Source: Alphaproteobacteria bacterium (GTDB taxonomy: Bacteria; Pseudomonadota; Alphaproteobacteria; Paracaedibacterales; CAITNM01). Taken from it: a DNA stretch of 64,000 nucleotides. Location: the NCBI GenBank assembly GCA_021298215.1, contig JAJTEE010000002.1, positions 62,001-126,000 of the forward strand, in the 5' to 3' direction. The first letter of the stretch is position 1. Each line of letters opens with the position of its first letter. Made by a program: the position numbers and the translations under genes. Shown piece by piece: positions 23,443 through 33,771 of the stretch. Below the pieces are notes generated by a model. That model searched no databases, had not been told where the DNA came from, and was given only the letters and a program-made list of their open reading frames with translations.

Positions 23443-26411
23443 TGCATAACTCCATTTTCTTTTTCGGTAATATATTTTAACCAAAGTACTGAAATTTTTT
23501 CCAACAAACTATTTTGTCGGCTACGATTTTGCAGATTTTCAAATGGCATCATATGCATCTCCAATTCCTGAGTTTTACAGCAAAATTGAGGGCCATTTTT
23601 ATTTGTTACAACACATTGCCCGCATATGCCTTGCATCATACACTGCATAGGCACATTAACATTAGCAATTATTTTTACGCCAAGCTTTAAAATAGGCTGT
23701 AAAATCTGCAGTTCTTTTGCAATGGATTCTTGCATTGATGTCGAGCCCATGACAAAAATCCTATCAAAGGTTTGTAAAATGTTTTGCTCTCGTAAATAAT
23801 GCAACGCATCAATAGCGTTACCTCGATTCTCACCGAACTCAGCTTCATTATAATACCACCATATCTTATCAACTATAGATCCCATTTCCTCCGCATGCGT
23901 TCTATCCGTATTTTTTCGGTATCCCGCAATCCAATGAATAGTATTACCTTTTTCCTTTAAAGCTTGCGCTATATGAATCAAAGCTAAGTTGAAATGCCCA
24001 CCACCAATAAAGAGAATTTGTTGATTAGTTGTAAGCTCTGTAGGCGTACCAGATGGCCCCATCAAAGCAACCTTTTCACCTGGACTCATATACTGCACCA
24101 ACGCTGAAGAGGTACCTATTTCCACAATAATGAATGTAATAATTCCAATTGTTGAATCAACACTCACAGGCGTAAGCGCTAATGCTTCCATACTCAGGCG
24201 CGTGCTGTTGGTAATCGGCGCAAAAGATTCAAAATTTTGGAGTCTGTAAAATTGTCCCGATTGGAATACTTTTGCCGCTAATAGCGCTTTAATCTCTAAT
24301 TGAGTAAGACTAGGAGATAAGCGTTTAAGCGATACAACCTCAGCTCGTAACATTTTATCCAATTCGTTTTTGGGTAGAGGCGGTTTTAATCTTAAACTTT
24401 CACTAATTTTTTTATAGCCCTGCTTAGCGCTAGCAATAGCCTTCACCACACTACCTGCATAATCAGGATGCGCATCTCCAAAGCTTAAAAATGTTTCATG
24501 TAATGGATCATGATGAGTGCCCACCGCCATAATAATGGAGCGAGCTGGGATAAATTTTTCTCGATCACCATCTTTTACCCAAAGACCTTTGACTAAATTT
24601 ATTTCATCTTTTTCAATGCGCAGCGGCACAAGATGATGTTCAAAAATAATTCCTTCTTCCAAAGCTTTTTCAACTTCTTCATGATTCAAGGAATAGCTCG
24701 ACGCCTGGGTAATATCGGATCGACAAATAACACGAACTTCTGCTTCTTCACATGTTAAAAATTGTTTTGCATCTGCATGGTCTTGAAGAGTCCAATATTT
24801 TTGGACTTCTTCTTCACTATAAGCCTTTAATAATTCCGCGTAACGCTGCTTAAATTTTTTCACCTGCTCCTTATAATAAGCCTTAGCCTCAGTTGCTGCA
24901 TCTATAGCTGTAAGCCCACCCCCAATCACTAAAATTGGCCCTAAAAGCTGCAAGTTAGCTAAAGAATCCTTTTTCGCAGCACCTGTTAATTGTAACGCCA
25001 TTAGAAAATCACTAGCTAAACGAACTCCGGATGTAGAAGTCCCCGGGATATTTAGAAGTTTTGGTGCTCCGGCACCAGTACATAAAGCCACTGCGTCAAA
25101 ACCCAGCTGCTTATAATTCATTTCATTAATTTGACTTCCAAAACGCGTAGATCCAAAAAATTGAATATTTTCTCTGCGTTCAAGAAGCAAACGTATTATC
25201 TTTAAATAGTTTTTATTCCAACGTACTGTAATGCCGTATTCGGCCACACCACCGAAACCGCTTAAAATACGCTCCTCCAGATTTTCATATAATATATTAA
25301 CATCTTCGATAAGTTTTTTTTCAAGAAGCTCGTTGGGTAATGGTTCAATTTTTGCACCATCAATACCGACAACTTTATGCCCATCCCGACTTAAATAATG
25401 CGCAAGACTAAATCCTGCCGGCCCAAGTCCTACTACGAGTACCTGATATCCTGTTTCTGATGAAGGTAAAGGTTGAACTTTATTCAAAGGATTCCAACGT
25501 GTAAGCAAACTATAAATCTCAAAGCCATAAGGTAGATTCAATACAGTATTTAAAATATTGGTTTCAACTCCTGGCGTGTTGACAGGATCTTGTTTTTGAA
25601 AAATGCAAGCCTTCATACAGTCATTACAAATACGATGCCCTGTTGCAGCAACCATAGGATTATCTAACATAATCACCGCTAAAGCGGCGATATTCATTTC
25701 TTTACGCTTGAGCTCATGCATTTGTGAAATTTTCTGATCTAATGGACAACCAGGTTTTGCAGAGTTTTGAGTAATCCCTGCACGGCAGCTATCTTTATTT
25801 TGGTGATGGCAAAGAATGCAATAGTGAGATTCGTCAGCTGCTTTTTCTATTGAGCATCCCGGATCTGTTAATGAGAAACCTTCACGGTTACGGGGATTTG
25901 TAGTTATATAGCCTTTCTCTGTATTCGTTACATGCCGAAGTAAAAAATCTCCCTTTATTTTTTTGGGCGCATGAAAAAGCTGATCAAATTTATGCTTTAT
26001 TTGACCCTCTTTCGTTAGTACTGCCCATGCTGCATATTTTGCAAGATTTTCTAAATCTAAAGTTTTATGAGTAAGCGCTTCGAGTGCCTTTTCGGCAAAT
26101 TCTTTTTGATTTGAAAAAGTATATAAATCTTTCCAACTATCTTGAGGGTTAGAAAATTCTTTAAGCACATAACGCTGCAAAAACTGGCGTTTAGCGTATG
26201 CTATTAAGCTATACTCTGATGCCTTAATATATTGCTCTGATAAAATGTCTTTAATGCCCAGCTGATCTGCTAAGAATTCTTCTAAGTATTCCCCTAGTTC
26301 TACAAGCTCATTACAAGAATTTAATTCTTTTCCTTTTAGAAAGCTTAAAAAACTTTCATGTAATTGATCTAATCCGTGTAAGGAATATAGTGTGTTATAA
26401 CATAGTTTCAT
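23439..26411 (-). CDS. GltD-like flavoprotein fused to a PyrK/FNR-like [2Fe-2S] domain
   Basis: 990 residues. After a helical N-terminal domain (1-170), cysteine groups (CILC, ICNDCMKAC) resemble the [4Fe-4S] part of GltD-type NADPH oxidoreductases. A FAD site follows (VLVVGLGPAG, about 328-337) and an NAD(P)-binding site (LVIGGGLTAID). The last 280 residues look like the ferredoxin-NADP reductase/PyrK module (MSPGEKVALMGPSG, ILFIGGG) and end with CMMQGICGQC plus a later cysteine, a [2Fe-2S] site. The set corresponds to NfnB plus NfnA or SudA plus SudB in one chain. Electron partners are unknown. A terminator separates it from the translocase gene. Confidence 0.68.
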   Translation of the reverse strand: MKLCYNTLYSLHGLDQLHESFLSFLKGKELNSCNELVELGEYLEEFLADQLGIKDILSEQYIKASEYSLIAYAKRQFLQRYVLKEFSNPQDSWKDLYTFSNQKEFAEKALEALTHKTLDLENLAKYAAWAVLTKEGQIKHKFDQLFHAPKKIKGDFLLRHVTNTEKGYITTNPRNREGFSLTDPGCSIEKAADESHYCILCHHQNKDSCRAGITQNSAKPGCPLDQKISQMHELKRKEMNIAALAVIMLDNPMVAATGHRICNDCMKACIFQKQDPVNTPGVETNILNTVLNLPYGFEIYSLLTRWNPLNKVQPLPSSETGYQVLVVGLGPAGFSLAHYLSRDGHKVVGIDGAKIEPLPNELLEKKLIEDVNILYENLEERILSGFGGVAEYGITVRWNKNYLKIIRLLLERRENIQFFGSTRFGSQINEMNYKQLGFDAVALCTGAGAPKLLNIPGTSTSGVRLASDFLMALQLTGAAKKDSLANLQLLGPILVIGGGLTAIDAATEAKAYYKEQVKKFKQRYAELLKAYSEEEVQKYWTLQDHADAKQFLTCEEAEVRVICRSDITQASSYSLNHEEVEKALEEGIIFEHHLVPLRIEKDEINLVKGLWVKDGDREKFIPARSIIMAVGTHHDPLHETFLSFGDAHPDYAGSVVKAIASAKQGYKKISESLRLKPPLPKNELDKMLRAEVVSLKRLSPSLTQLEIKALLAAKVFQSGQFYRLQNFESFAPITNSTRLSMEALALTPVSVDSTIGIITFIIVEIGTSSALVQYMSPGEKVALMGPSGTPTELTTNQQILFIGGGHFNLALIHIAQALKEKGNTIHWIAGYRKNTDRTHAEEMGSIVDKIWWYYNEAEFGENRGNAIDALHYLREQNILQTFDRIFVMGSTSMQESIAKELQILQPILKLGVKIIANVNVPMQCMMQGICGQCVVTNKNGPQFCCKTQELEMHMMPFENLQNRSRQNSLLEKISVLWLKYITEKENGVMQ

Positions 26412-26440
26412 AAAAATTAAGGGGCGCTTCTCGCACCCCT
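26411..26440 (-). terminator. Rho-independent terminator after the nucleotide translocase gene
   Basis: On the minus strand an AGGGG/CCCCT stem (26420-26440, with one mismatch and two further pairs) is followed by TTAATTTTTA. It ends transcription from the translocase gene just before the next gene starts. Confidence 0.65.
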
Positions 26441-26475
26441 CATTTTAGCGTAATCACAGCTTTTTAAAAGCCCAA

Positions 26476-28002
26476 TTACACTTCCCCTAGTTTCTGCTTT
26501 TGTGCAGCTGCTTTTACTTTCACTGAAAGTGCTCTTACTGCATATAACCAAGCAACAGCAACAACAGCAAATACAACAAACGCAATTGGAGCAATTGAGA
26601 CAACATCTTTTGTTGCAAATGCAATCAATAGCATGTTTTGTACAAAAGCACCGCCAGCTTTACCAGCACGACCACCAATCACGTCAACAGCAGCCTTACC
26701 TTTTGTTTTAAGCTCATCATCTAATGGGATGTAAGCCATTTCCTTTGTTGGATCAAACAAGATATATTTAATCGCTTTTGAAACAACAACGATACCAAGC
26801 CCTATAAACATAGCAGCAGCAATCGCATGCGTGTTAAACATTTGCAGAAGCGGCTCCATTAAACCTTCAGCCAAGATTAGACAGAAGAAGAACCCACCCG
26901 CCAACAAAATAACCAAAGGAGTAATCATTGCAGCTTTTGCCCAGCTTACTTTTCTTAAAATGTTTGAACCAACCGTCAATCCAAATAAGATTGTAAAGAT
27001 ACCTGTTGCTGTTGATAGGATTCCCATGTAGTAATTGAAAAGACCTTTATCGCCCGCACAGAATAAACCTAATTGGTTTTTCCATTGAACCTCAACTAAG
27101 TTAATTGTTACGCCATAAGCCATAATTAAAATAGCGATTAACCCTAATTCAGGTGAATGCATAATAATTTTGAAGCTTTCCGCAAGCCCTGGCTTTTCTT
27201 TTTTCTTTTTCACAACAACTTCGGCTGGATCAAAATAAAGTTTATCTGTTAGAACTTCTTTGTGCATCCAACGATACATGTACATTGCTATAAGACCCAT
27301 TAGAACAACTGATGACATCAAAAGATACAATGTCACTTGCCATGGATCTGTTCCTTCTGGAACCATATGCTTAATATGCTCTGAACAGTACATAACTGTT
27401 GGACCAGAAACCACAAGAGCTGCGTTTCCTATAACAGCAAACAATCCATAAAAGCGCTTTGACTCGCGCATACGAACAACATGGTTTGCAAACTGCCAGA
27501 ACATCAAAGCAATCATCGCACTTCCCCAAATTTCTGACAAAACATAGAAAAGAGAAAAAGCCCAGTAAGCATACAAATCAATAAATCCGCTTAATGCTGG
27601 ATAAGCAGCATGCAACGCTTGAATTGTTTCTTGTGCTGGGTGAAGCATATGAAGATTAGGATAAATAAGGAAACCAAATGCTCCAAAAAACACAACAAAC
27701 GGCGTTACAACCGCATAAAACACGTTCTCACGAGTCATAATGTTCGTTAATTTTGCGTACAAAATCACAAACAATATTGCAGCTGGTGTTACACAATATA
27801 GTTTTAAGAAAGTGATTGCCCCTGCTCCCGCTGAGTTTACAACAAGAGAGTCTTTTGTATCTCGAAGTACCGTATAGTTAAATAACAGACAGAACATAAT
27901 AATACCAAGTGGTATAAATTTCTTTAGTTCATGTGCATGTATTGGCCAAAGTCGAGCACGTAAGCCCGTAAACTCTGGCGTAGATGTATTTGATTTACTC
28001 AT
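26476..28002 (-). CDS. tlc: ATP/ADP translocase (Tlc/NTT family)
   Basis: 508 residues with 11-12 predicted membrane segments. Motifs such as FCLLFNYTVLRDTKDSLVV near 38-56 and ESKRFYGLFAVIGNAALV are diagnostic of the nucleotide transporter family of Rickettsiales, Holosporales, Chlamydiae and plastids. The founding members exchange host ATP for bacterial ADP; others import nucleotides. The tail is short and basic. This is the clearest sign of an intracellular lifestyle in the window. A promoter lies about 120 nt upstream. Confidence 0.95.
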   Translation of the reverse strand: MSKSNTSTPEFTGLRARLWPIHAHELKKFIPLGIIMFCLLFNYTVLRDTKDSLVVNSAGAGAITFLKLYCVTPAAILFVILYAKLTNIMTRENVFYAVVTPFVVFFGAFGFLIYPNLHMLHPAQETIQALHAAYPALSGFIDLYAYWAFSLFYVLSEIWGSAMIALMFWQFANHVVRMRESKRFYGLFAVIGNAALVVSGPTVMYCSEHIKHMVPEGTDPWQVTLYLLMSSVVLMGLIAMYMYRWMHKEVLTDKLYFDPAEVVVKKKKEKPGLAESFKIIMHSPELGLIAILIMAYGVTINLVEVQWKNQLGLFCAGDKGLFNYYMGILSTATGIFTILFGLTVGSNILRKVSWAKAAMITPLVILLAGGFFFCLILAEGLMEPLLQMFNTHAIAAAMFIGLGIVVVSKAIKYILFDPTKEMAYIPLDDELKTKGKAAVDVIGGRAGKAGGAFVQNMLLIAFATKDVVSIAPIAFVVFAVVAVAWLYAVRALSVKVKAAAQKQKLGEV

Positions 28003-28122
28003 TTCCTCTTTACCTTAAAGTTATCACAAACAGCAAACACCCCGTAAAGCCTAAACTTCCAGGGGAAAACTGTTACCATTTCAAGCGAATAAACACCTAA
28101 AATAGTTTTTAGTTTACAAAAA

Positions 28123-28151
28123 ACAGTACTAAATATTTCGAAAAAAGTCAA
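28123..28151 (-). promoter_or_regulatory. Promoter candidate for the nucleotide translocase gene
   Basis: On the minus strand TTGACT (28146-28151), 17-bp spacer, TACTGT (28123-28128). The -35 is good and the -10 weak. It would give a leader of roughly 110 nt. Confidence 0.45.
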
Positions 28152-28153
28152 TG

Positions 28154-28175
28154 TTTAGCTTTATTTAAAGCTAAA
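28154..28175. repeat. Perfect 22-bp inverted repeat between tlc and sdhE
   Basis: TTTAGCTTTA, TT, TAAAGCTAAA: ten-base arms around two bases. It lies in a divergent intergenic region, 3 bp upstream of the tlc -35 box. It ends no gene, so an operator is more likely than a terminator. Confidence 0.7.
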
Positions 28176-28235
28176 TTTTAGATTATGAATGACCTTCAAA
28201 TATTTTGTAGCCATTATTTTCCTTGCTTTGGTATA

Positions 28236-28493
28236 ATGGAAGCGATGCTAAAAAAACTAATTTACAGAAGTCATTACAGAGGAACAAAAGAAGGCGATTT
28301 TCTTTTATCTTCTTTCGCGAAAGACATGTTAGATACGTGCTCAGTTGATGAGGTAAACATGTACGATGAATTACTAAACCATAGCGATGCCGAAATTCAC
28401 AAATGGACTTTGTTTCCAGAAAGAGCCCCTTTACATCTGCAATCAATTCTTATGAAAATTGCTGATTTTCATAGATTTTCTGGGAAAGGATGA
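28236..28493 (+). CDS. sdhE: Succinate dehydrogenase assembly factor SdhE
   Basis: About 85 residues. The motif YRSHYRGTKEGDFLLSSFA contains the RGxxE signature (RGTKE) needed for attaching FAD to SdhA. The DLF/W-type end appears as DAEIHKWTLF. ATG 28236 or ATG 28245 may start it; neither has an ideal ribosome site. No sdh genes are nearby. A HAD pseudogene follows 8 nt later. Confidence 0.82.
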   Translation: MEAMLKKLIYRSHYRGTKEGDFLLSSFAKDMLDTCSVDEVNMYDELLNHSDAEIHKWTLFPERAPLHLQSILMKIADFHRFSGKG

Positions 28494-28501
28494 GGTCTAA
28501 A

Positions 28502-29041
28502 ATGGATACACCTATCATTTTATGGGACCATGATGGCACGATAACTAGCTCCAAGAATCCTAATGATAAGACAAGCTCAAGAACTATACTCCCAGGAGTC
28601 AAAAAGACAATGGATAAAGCGGCTTTTAATTTTATTATTTCAGGATTTAGATCTCCATAGAGTGAGCTTCAGAATTTTGATCCAGATTTAGTGACAGCCA
28701 AATTTATTAATCTAATGAATATATTACCTATACAAGCTGTTGCCTTTTCTCCAGCCATTGGAGGGATAGAGTGTCACACAATTCTTAAAACCACATCGGG
28801 CATTCTTATAAAAAAAGCTCATGAGGAAGCTAAGTATAAAGACTACATAGGCAAGTTTAAAAAACCTGATATCGGCATGCTTGTTGTCATGAAAGGCATT
28901 GCAGAAAAGGAGTTTCACCAAATAATACATAACAAAAATACTATAATGATTGGAGATACCTGGCATGACAAAGAGTCAGCGCATACTTTTGGCATACCAT
29001 TCATGCATGCACAAGAAATTCACTCCCTCAAATCAACATAA
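28502..29041 (+). pseudogene. HAD-superfamily phosphatase interrupted by an in-frame TAG
   Basis: From ATG 28502 the frame reads MDTPIILWDHDGTIT (motif I DHDGT) and ISGFRSP, then TAG at 28658-28660, then SELQNFDPDLV in the same frame to 29041. The C-terminal part holds KPDIGMLVVM (motif III region) and GDTWHDKESA (motif IV). Only one substitution (probably from CAG or GAG) breaks the gene. Both halves keep family features, so the loss looks recent. A GTG at 28691 could restart the second half but would lack the nucleophile. Confidence 0.82.
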
Positions 29042-29118
29042 AGCCTTTTTGATTCAGATACTTCAAAAAATCTTCTTTTTTATGGTAAGGTGCAGTACAA
29101 AGTAAATTTTGAATTATT

Positions 29119-29736
29119 GTGATTGCTAAATTAACAGGTACTTTAGATCGTATTTATGAAGACTGCGTGTTGCTCGATGTTAAAGGTGTAGCGTATAGAG
29201 TTTTAGTATCCAAAAGAACACTTCTCTCATTACCCGAATTGAATGATCCATTAATACTTTGGACTGAAACTGTTTTACGTAATGAACAACCTCATTTATG
29301 CGGTTTCTTAGAGGAACAAGAAGCTGATTGGTTCCGTATTCTAACACAAGTGCAAGGAGTAGGGGCAAAAGTTGCTTTATCTATTTTATCAAGTTTAACA
29401 GCTTCAGAAATTGCAGAAGCTATAACAAACCAAAAAAGCACCATGATTTCAAAAGCAGATGGTGTTGGACCAAAGCTTGCTAGTCGCATTATATTGGAGC
29501 TTAAAGGAAAGAAAGATCTGCCAATTATTTTTGGTATTTCTGTAAAAGATATCGCAAGTGGCATTTCACCGTCTCAAGATATGGACGACGCCATTTCAGC
29601 CCTTATTAATTTAGGATACAACAAATTTGATGCAGAAAATGCTGTTTCAAAAGCATATAAAAATATAACCCCACCGATTACATTAGAAAATTTAATCAAA
29701 TTATCTTTGCAAGAATTCCAGGCTCGTTATGGATGA
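29119..29736 (+). CDS. ruvA: Holliday junction helicase subunit RuvA
   Basis: 205 residues. The OB-fold N terminus ([22 protein letters not shown], cut here after VKGV) is followed by two helix-hairpin-helix motifs ([13 protein letters not shown] and [13 protein letters not shown]) and a C-terminal domain that contacts RuvB. It starts with GTG. It binds the junction as a tetramer. The stop overlaps the ruvB start by 8 nt; ruvC is not adjacent. Confidence 0.95.
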   Translation: MIAKLTGTLDRIYEDCVLLDVKGVAYRVLVSKRTLLSLPELNDPLILWTETVLRNEQPHLCGFLEEQEADWFRILTQVQGVGAKVALSILSSLTASEIAEAITNQKSTMISKADGVGPKLASRIILELKGKKDLPIIFGISVKDIASGISPSQDMDDAISALINLGYNKFDAENAVSKAYKNITPPITLENLIKLSLQEFQARYG

Positions 29737-30721
29737 GCGCTTAATAAATCCTGAAGCCTTTCTAGAAGATGACTGGGAAGCAACCATTCGTCCAACCATT
29801 TTGAATGAATTTGTTGGCCAGCAAGCTCTACGCGAAAATCTTATCGTCTATATCAACGCAGCAAAAAAGCGTGGTGAAGCACTAGATCATGTACTTTTAC
29901 ATGGACCTCCTGGCCTTGGGAAAACAACACTTGCCCAAATCATTGCTCGAGAAATGGGAGTAGCTTTTAAAACAACCTCAGGCCCTATTATTTCAAAAGC
30001 TGGAGATTTAGCAGCCATTCTTACAAATTTGCAACCAAATGATGTATTATTTATAGATGAAATTCACCGACTCAACCCTGCTGTCGAAGAAACTTTGTAT
30101 ACAGCAATTGAAGACTTTAAATTAGACATTATGATAGGAGAAGGACCAGCAGCCCGGTCCATACGGCTTGATTTGCCTAAGTTCACCTTGATTGGCGCCA
30201 CCACCCGTTCCGGATTACTCACACAACCATTACGCGAACGTTTTAGCATACCATTACGTTTGCAATTTTATACACATGTCGAACTTTCTCAAATTATCCT
30301 TAGAGCCGCAAATATTTTAGACGTGAAGATTAACGCCGAGGCCGCTTTAGAAATTGCATCGCGATGCAGAGGCACGCCAAGGATAGCTGGTCGCCTTTTG
30401 AGAAGAATTCGAGATTTCGCGATTATGTATGCCAATAATAGTATTGATTTAAAAATAGCTAATCAGTCATTAATGCGGCTGGAAATCGATGCGCAAGGAT
30501 TAGATCAGCAAGATTTACGCTACCTTAAAGCAATGGCCGAACATTATAACGGCGGACCTGTAGGCGTTGAGACTTTATCTGCGTACCTTGCAGAACAAAA
30601 AGATACCATAGAAGAAGTCGTGGAACCCTATTTAATTCAACTTGGGTACATACAACGCACCAGCCGTGGAAGAATGCTCACCGCTTCTGCTTATCAACAT
30701 CTTGGTCTCCCATGCCCTTAA
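29729..30721 (+). CDS. ruvB: Holliday junction DNA helicase RuvB
   Basis: 330-residue AAA+ ATPase that drives branch migration. Walker [11 protein letters not shown] is at 59-68, Walker B is FIDEIHRL, sensor 1 is IGATTRSG, and the arginine finger region follows in PLRERF. The C-terminal winged helix has [14 protein letters not shown] and TSRGRMLT. It overlaps ruvA and the next gene, so the three are translated together. Confidence 0.96.
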   Translation: MDERLINPEAFLEDDWEATIRPTILNEFVGQQALRENLIVYINAAKKRGEALDHVLLHGPPGLGKTTLAQIIAREMGVAFKTTSGPIISKAGDLAAILTNLQPNDVLFIDEIHRLNPAVEETLYTAIEDFKLDIMIGEGPAARSIRLDLPKFTLIGATTRSGLLTQPLRERFSIPLRLQFYTHVELSQIILRAANILDVKINAEAALEIASRCRGTPRIAGRLLRRIRDFAIMYANNSIDLKIANQSLMRLEIDAQGLDQQDLRYLKAMAEHYNGGPVGVETLSAYLAEQKDTIEEVVEPYLIQLGYIQRTSRGRMLTASAYQHLGLPCP

Positions 30722-32472
30722 CATTTGCTTCTCCATTTATTAGAGAACCGCAAATTATCATTGAAGGCACAAGTTTAAATCAAGGAATCGCTCAGGGATA
30801 TGCCTATATATATGGTCCGCAATATGTAGATAATCCATGTCAGTCCGTTGAGAAAAAAATTCGAATATTTCTGGATGCAATTGATAAATCTATCCTCTTT
30901 TGTGAAAGCAGTTCTTCAAATCAGTCATCGGAAAATCAAGATTTAATTCTTGTACAAAAATCTTTATTGCAAGATCTTGCTTGGCAACAACGAGTAATAA
31001 AAAAAATAGAAAATGGACTAAGTATCGGTCAAGCTCTTGATGCAACTTTAGACGATTTTGAAAGTATTTTTAGAAAAGATGCATTCTGGCATGCTCGCTT
31101 TCAAGAAATTAGAGGGATATCTCAACTGGTTCGCCAATATTTAGAAGAGAAATCTTTGAGTTTTGACGTTAATAAGCCCATCATTCTCTGCGCAAAAACT
31201 ATCTCACCCGTGGAAATGATGCTATTTGAATCAATAAAACTATTAGCTGTTGTAGTCCAAGACGATAGCTCCTTATCTCATGGGATGATTATTGCAAGAT
31301 CAAGAGGAATACCTGTTATAAATGGAATCAGAGAACTTAAAAAATTAATTCTTAATGATGATGAATTGCTAATTGATGGAGATTTAGGCCGTATTTATGT
31401 ACGTCCACATCGCACAACTATTGCAAATTACGATATAACCACCAAAGCTTCATCCTTCGAATCTCTTGAGCCAGCACAAAATAAAACTCTATTTTCAAGA
31501 GATGGCACACCTGTTCACCTACTTATCAATGTCAACATGATGGAAGATTTGGCATTTCTTAACCATCCTTCAATCGAAGGCGTGGGACTATACAGAACAG
31601 AGTTTCCTTTTATGGCTCATGAAAATTGGCCTGATGTCGAACAACAAACAAATTTCTATTTAAATATTTTAAACAAAGCCAAAGAGAAAACAGTTATTTT
31701 TAGAACATTTGATGTTGGAGGAGATAAAACATTTCAATCCCTTCATAAAAGTTTTCGCAATACAAAAAAAGATTGGAAACATACACGATTTACTTTACAA
31801 CGCCCTTCTCTTGTACGTTTGCAATTACGCGCCATGATTAGAGCACGAGTTTCTTGCGATTATCCTAATCTACCCCTACATATTATGTTTCCAATGATTA
31901 GCGAAACACAAGAATTGAGCTTCTTAAAAGTACTTCTGCAAAAAGAGCTTAATCGCGAGAAAAAGCTAGGAAATAAAGTTCCACAAACTCTTAGTGTGGG
32001 AGCAATGATAGAAGTACCTTCTCTTGTTTTTCAACTAAATCAATTCTTAGACTTAGTAGACTTTATTTCAATTGGCAGCAATGATTTATTTCATTTCTTT
32101 TACGCAATAGATCGTACTGATGCCGTAATGAGTAAGCGATACGATTTACTATCCAAAGCCTTTATACAAATGCTAAAAACCATTATAGAAAAGGCTAATG
32201 CTAAAAATATTAATGTGAGTTTATGCGGCGAAATGGCTAGCCTTCCTCTTGAAGCAATGGCTCTTTTAGGAATTGGTCTTCGGTATTTTTCAATTAACCC
32301 TAGCGCTATTCAAACTATTGAGAATATGGTCCAAAGCCTTGATATTTGGTCCATCCAAGAGTGCATGACCGATTGTTTGAGCGACAATCCATTTGCCTAT
32401 AAGGCAGCTCACTTAAGCATTAGAGAGCGCGTTATGGAATTGGCCCAGATTCAACAGACACAGCTTTCTTGA
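30712..32472 (+). CDS. ptsI: Phosphoenolpyruvate-protein phosphotransferase (PTS enzyme I)
   Basis: 586 residues. The N-terminal domain carries the phosphohistidine H190 in [18 protein letters not shown]. The C-terminal PEP-binding barrel shows [39 protein letters not shown] and the active cysteine in LCGEMAS. It has no GAF domain, so it is PtsI and not PtsP. No sugar PTS components are visible, so a regulatory chain is more likely than sugar uptake. It overlaps ruvB by 10 nt and the surA 3' end by 41 nt. Confidence 0.9.
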   Translation: MPLTFASPFIREPQIIIEGTSLNQGIAQGYAYIYGPQYVDNPCQSVEKKIRIFLDAIDKSILFCESSSSNQSSENQDLILVQKSLLQDLAWQQRVIKKIENGLSIGQALDATLDDFESIFRKDAFWHARFQEIRGISQLVRQYLEEKSLSFDVNKPIILCAKTISPVEMMLFESIKLLAVVVQDDSSLSHGMIIARSRGIPVINGIRELKKLILNDDELLIDGDLGRIYVRPHRTTIANYDITTKASSFESLEPAQNKTLFSRDGTPVHLLINVNMMEDLAFLNHPSIEGVGLYRTEFPFMAHENWPDVEQQTNFYLNILNKAKEKTVIFRTFDVGGDKTFQSLHKSFRNTKKDWKHTRFTLQRPSLVRLQLRAMIRARVSCDYPNLPLHIMFPMISETQELSFLKVLLQKELNREKKLGNKVPQTLSVGAMIEVPSLVFQLNQFLDLVDFISIGSNDLFHFFYAIDRTDAVMSKRYDLLSKAFIQMLKTIIEKANAKNINVSLCGEMASLPLEAMALLGIGLRYFSINPSAIQTIENMVQSLDIWSIQECMTDCLSDNPFAYKAAHLSIRERVMELAQIQQTQLS

Positions 32473-33733
32473 TTTGCTTATTTTTCCCTCGACTTTCCTC
32501 AGAAATCATTACAATTCTTGCTGTAGACAAAAGCTTATTCAGCAAACGTGATGCTTGCCTTGATAATTCTCTTTGCTCAAGATTTTCCTTTATCTCCTTG
32601 TGGGTTGGCACAGGATCTCTTTCAGGTCTTTCAACGGAACAAACCATATACAAGCCAACAGCTTTATCTTCTTGTATCGGTCCTGCAACTTGATTGACCG
32701 CAACTTTATCTAGGATAATCTGCAAAGGCTCAGGAAAACTTGACATTGGCTGTTTCTCAACTATTGCTGTTTGACCATTAGCATCGTTTCCAATTTGTTG
32801 AAATTCACCACAGGTTTTCGCTCTTTTTAAATGCGTCACAATCGTTTCTAAAATCATCATATTTTCATCATTCATGTCTTCAGGTAGCTGTATCGCTACT
32901 TTAGCTACAGACATTTTTTTACTACGAAATGATCCTTGCCCTGCTAACTTTTTATCAATTAACTTAATAATTTTGTAGGTATTTTGAGTCTCTATTGGCC
33001 TCGTAACTTCGCCAACATTCGTATTTTGGACAATTTTAGCAACTTCTTCATCCATCTGACGTGTAGTTTTCCACCCCACATAGCCACTTTGCGCACCAAA
33101 CTGTTGTGCAACTAAACGAAAATTCGTCATTGGCTGGCTGACTTGCATGTGCAGACGGTCTGCATCTTGCTTACTTTTTGCACGATTTTTATCATCTATA
33201 GGTAAAACTATTTCTATTAACTCATATTGATCAGTTTCAATCACACGAATTACTCTATCGAGCTCCCTTTTTATATCGCTATCGCTCAAACGTACATGGC
33301 CGCCAAACAAAGCACGGATAAATCTCGTCCATAAAAGCTGAGCTTTCATTCTATTTCTAAGAGTGTCAATTTTCACCCCCATTCTTTTAAAGCTATCTTG
33401 CAGTTGATCCAGCGTCATATTATTTTCTCTAGCAATATTTGCTACTGATTCATCTATTTCTTTCTCTGTAATCTTAATTCCAGCTTCACTGGCAGAGGAT
33501 TCTTGTAATTTTTCAATAACAAGATTCTGCAGAACTTGGTGACGCATTGAATCGCGAGATTCTTTAGTGTTTGCCATATTGAGAGTTGCTATAGCAAAAT
33601 CTAAGCGCATTTCAAGTTCACGCTCGGTAATAGCACGCTGATTTACAACAGCAGCAATCAGTGCCTGCTCTTGTCCAGCCACACATATAAAAGAGTTTAA
33701 TAACAATAGTATTGAAAAGATAAATGCAAACAT
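32432..33733 (-). CDS. surA: Periplasmic chaperone/peptidyl-prolyl isomerase, SurA-like
   Basis: 433 residues with a signal peptide (cleavage probably after the VAG near residue 20). The N-terminal SurA chaperone domain (VVNQRAITERELEMRLDFA and the helical region to about 150) is clear. One or two parvulin-like domains follow but are weakly conserved. SurA escorts outer-membrane proteins and LptD. It is divergent from lptFG. The 3' end overlaps ptsI over 41 nt on the other strand. Confidence 0.82.
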   Translation of the reverse strand: MFAFIFSILLLLNSFICVAGQEQALIAAVVNQRAITERELEMRLDFAIATLNMANTKESRDSMRHQVLQNLVIEKLQESSASEAGIKITEKEIDESVANIARENNMTLDQLQDSFKRMGVKIDTLRNRMKAQLLWTRFIRALFGGHVRLSDSDIKRELDRVIRVIETDQYELIEIVLPIDDKNRAKSKQDADRLHMQVSQPMTNFRLVAQQFGAQSGYVGWKTTRQMDEEVAKIVQNTNVGEVTRPIETQNTYKIIKLIDKKLAGQGSFRSKKMSVAKVAIQLPEDMNDENMMILETIVTHLKRAKTCGEFQQIGNDANGQTAIVEKQPMSSFPEPLQIILDKVAVNQVAGPIQEDKAVGLYMVCSVERPERDPVPTHKEIKENLEQRELSRQASRLLNKLLSTARIVMISEESRGKNKQIKKAVSVESGPIP

Positions 33734-33771
33734 CTCTAGGAAAAGCCAAAAATTAATTGTACATATAGAAT

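Noticed and set aside
26502-26711. Plus-strand Gln-rich open frame.
   Set aside because: Shadow of the hydrophobic tail of the nucleotide translocase gene.
28232-28237. TATAAT as a promoter for sdhE.
   Set aside because: No -35 at proper spacing, and it overlaps the likely start codon region of sdhE.
28502-29041. Programmed read-through of TAG in the HAD gene.
   Set aside because: No recoding signal such as a strong downstream hairpin is visible; simple nonsense mutation fits.
30712-32472. PtsP (nitrogen PTS enzyme I).
   Set aside because: The N-terminal GAF domain of PtsP is missing; length and layout are those of PtsI.
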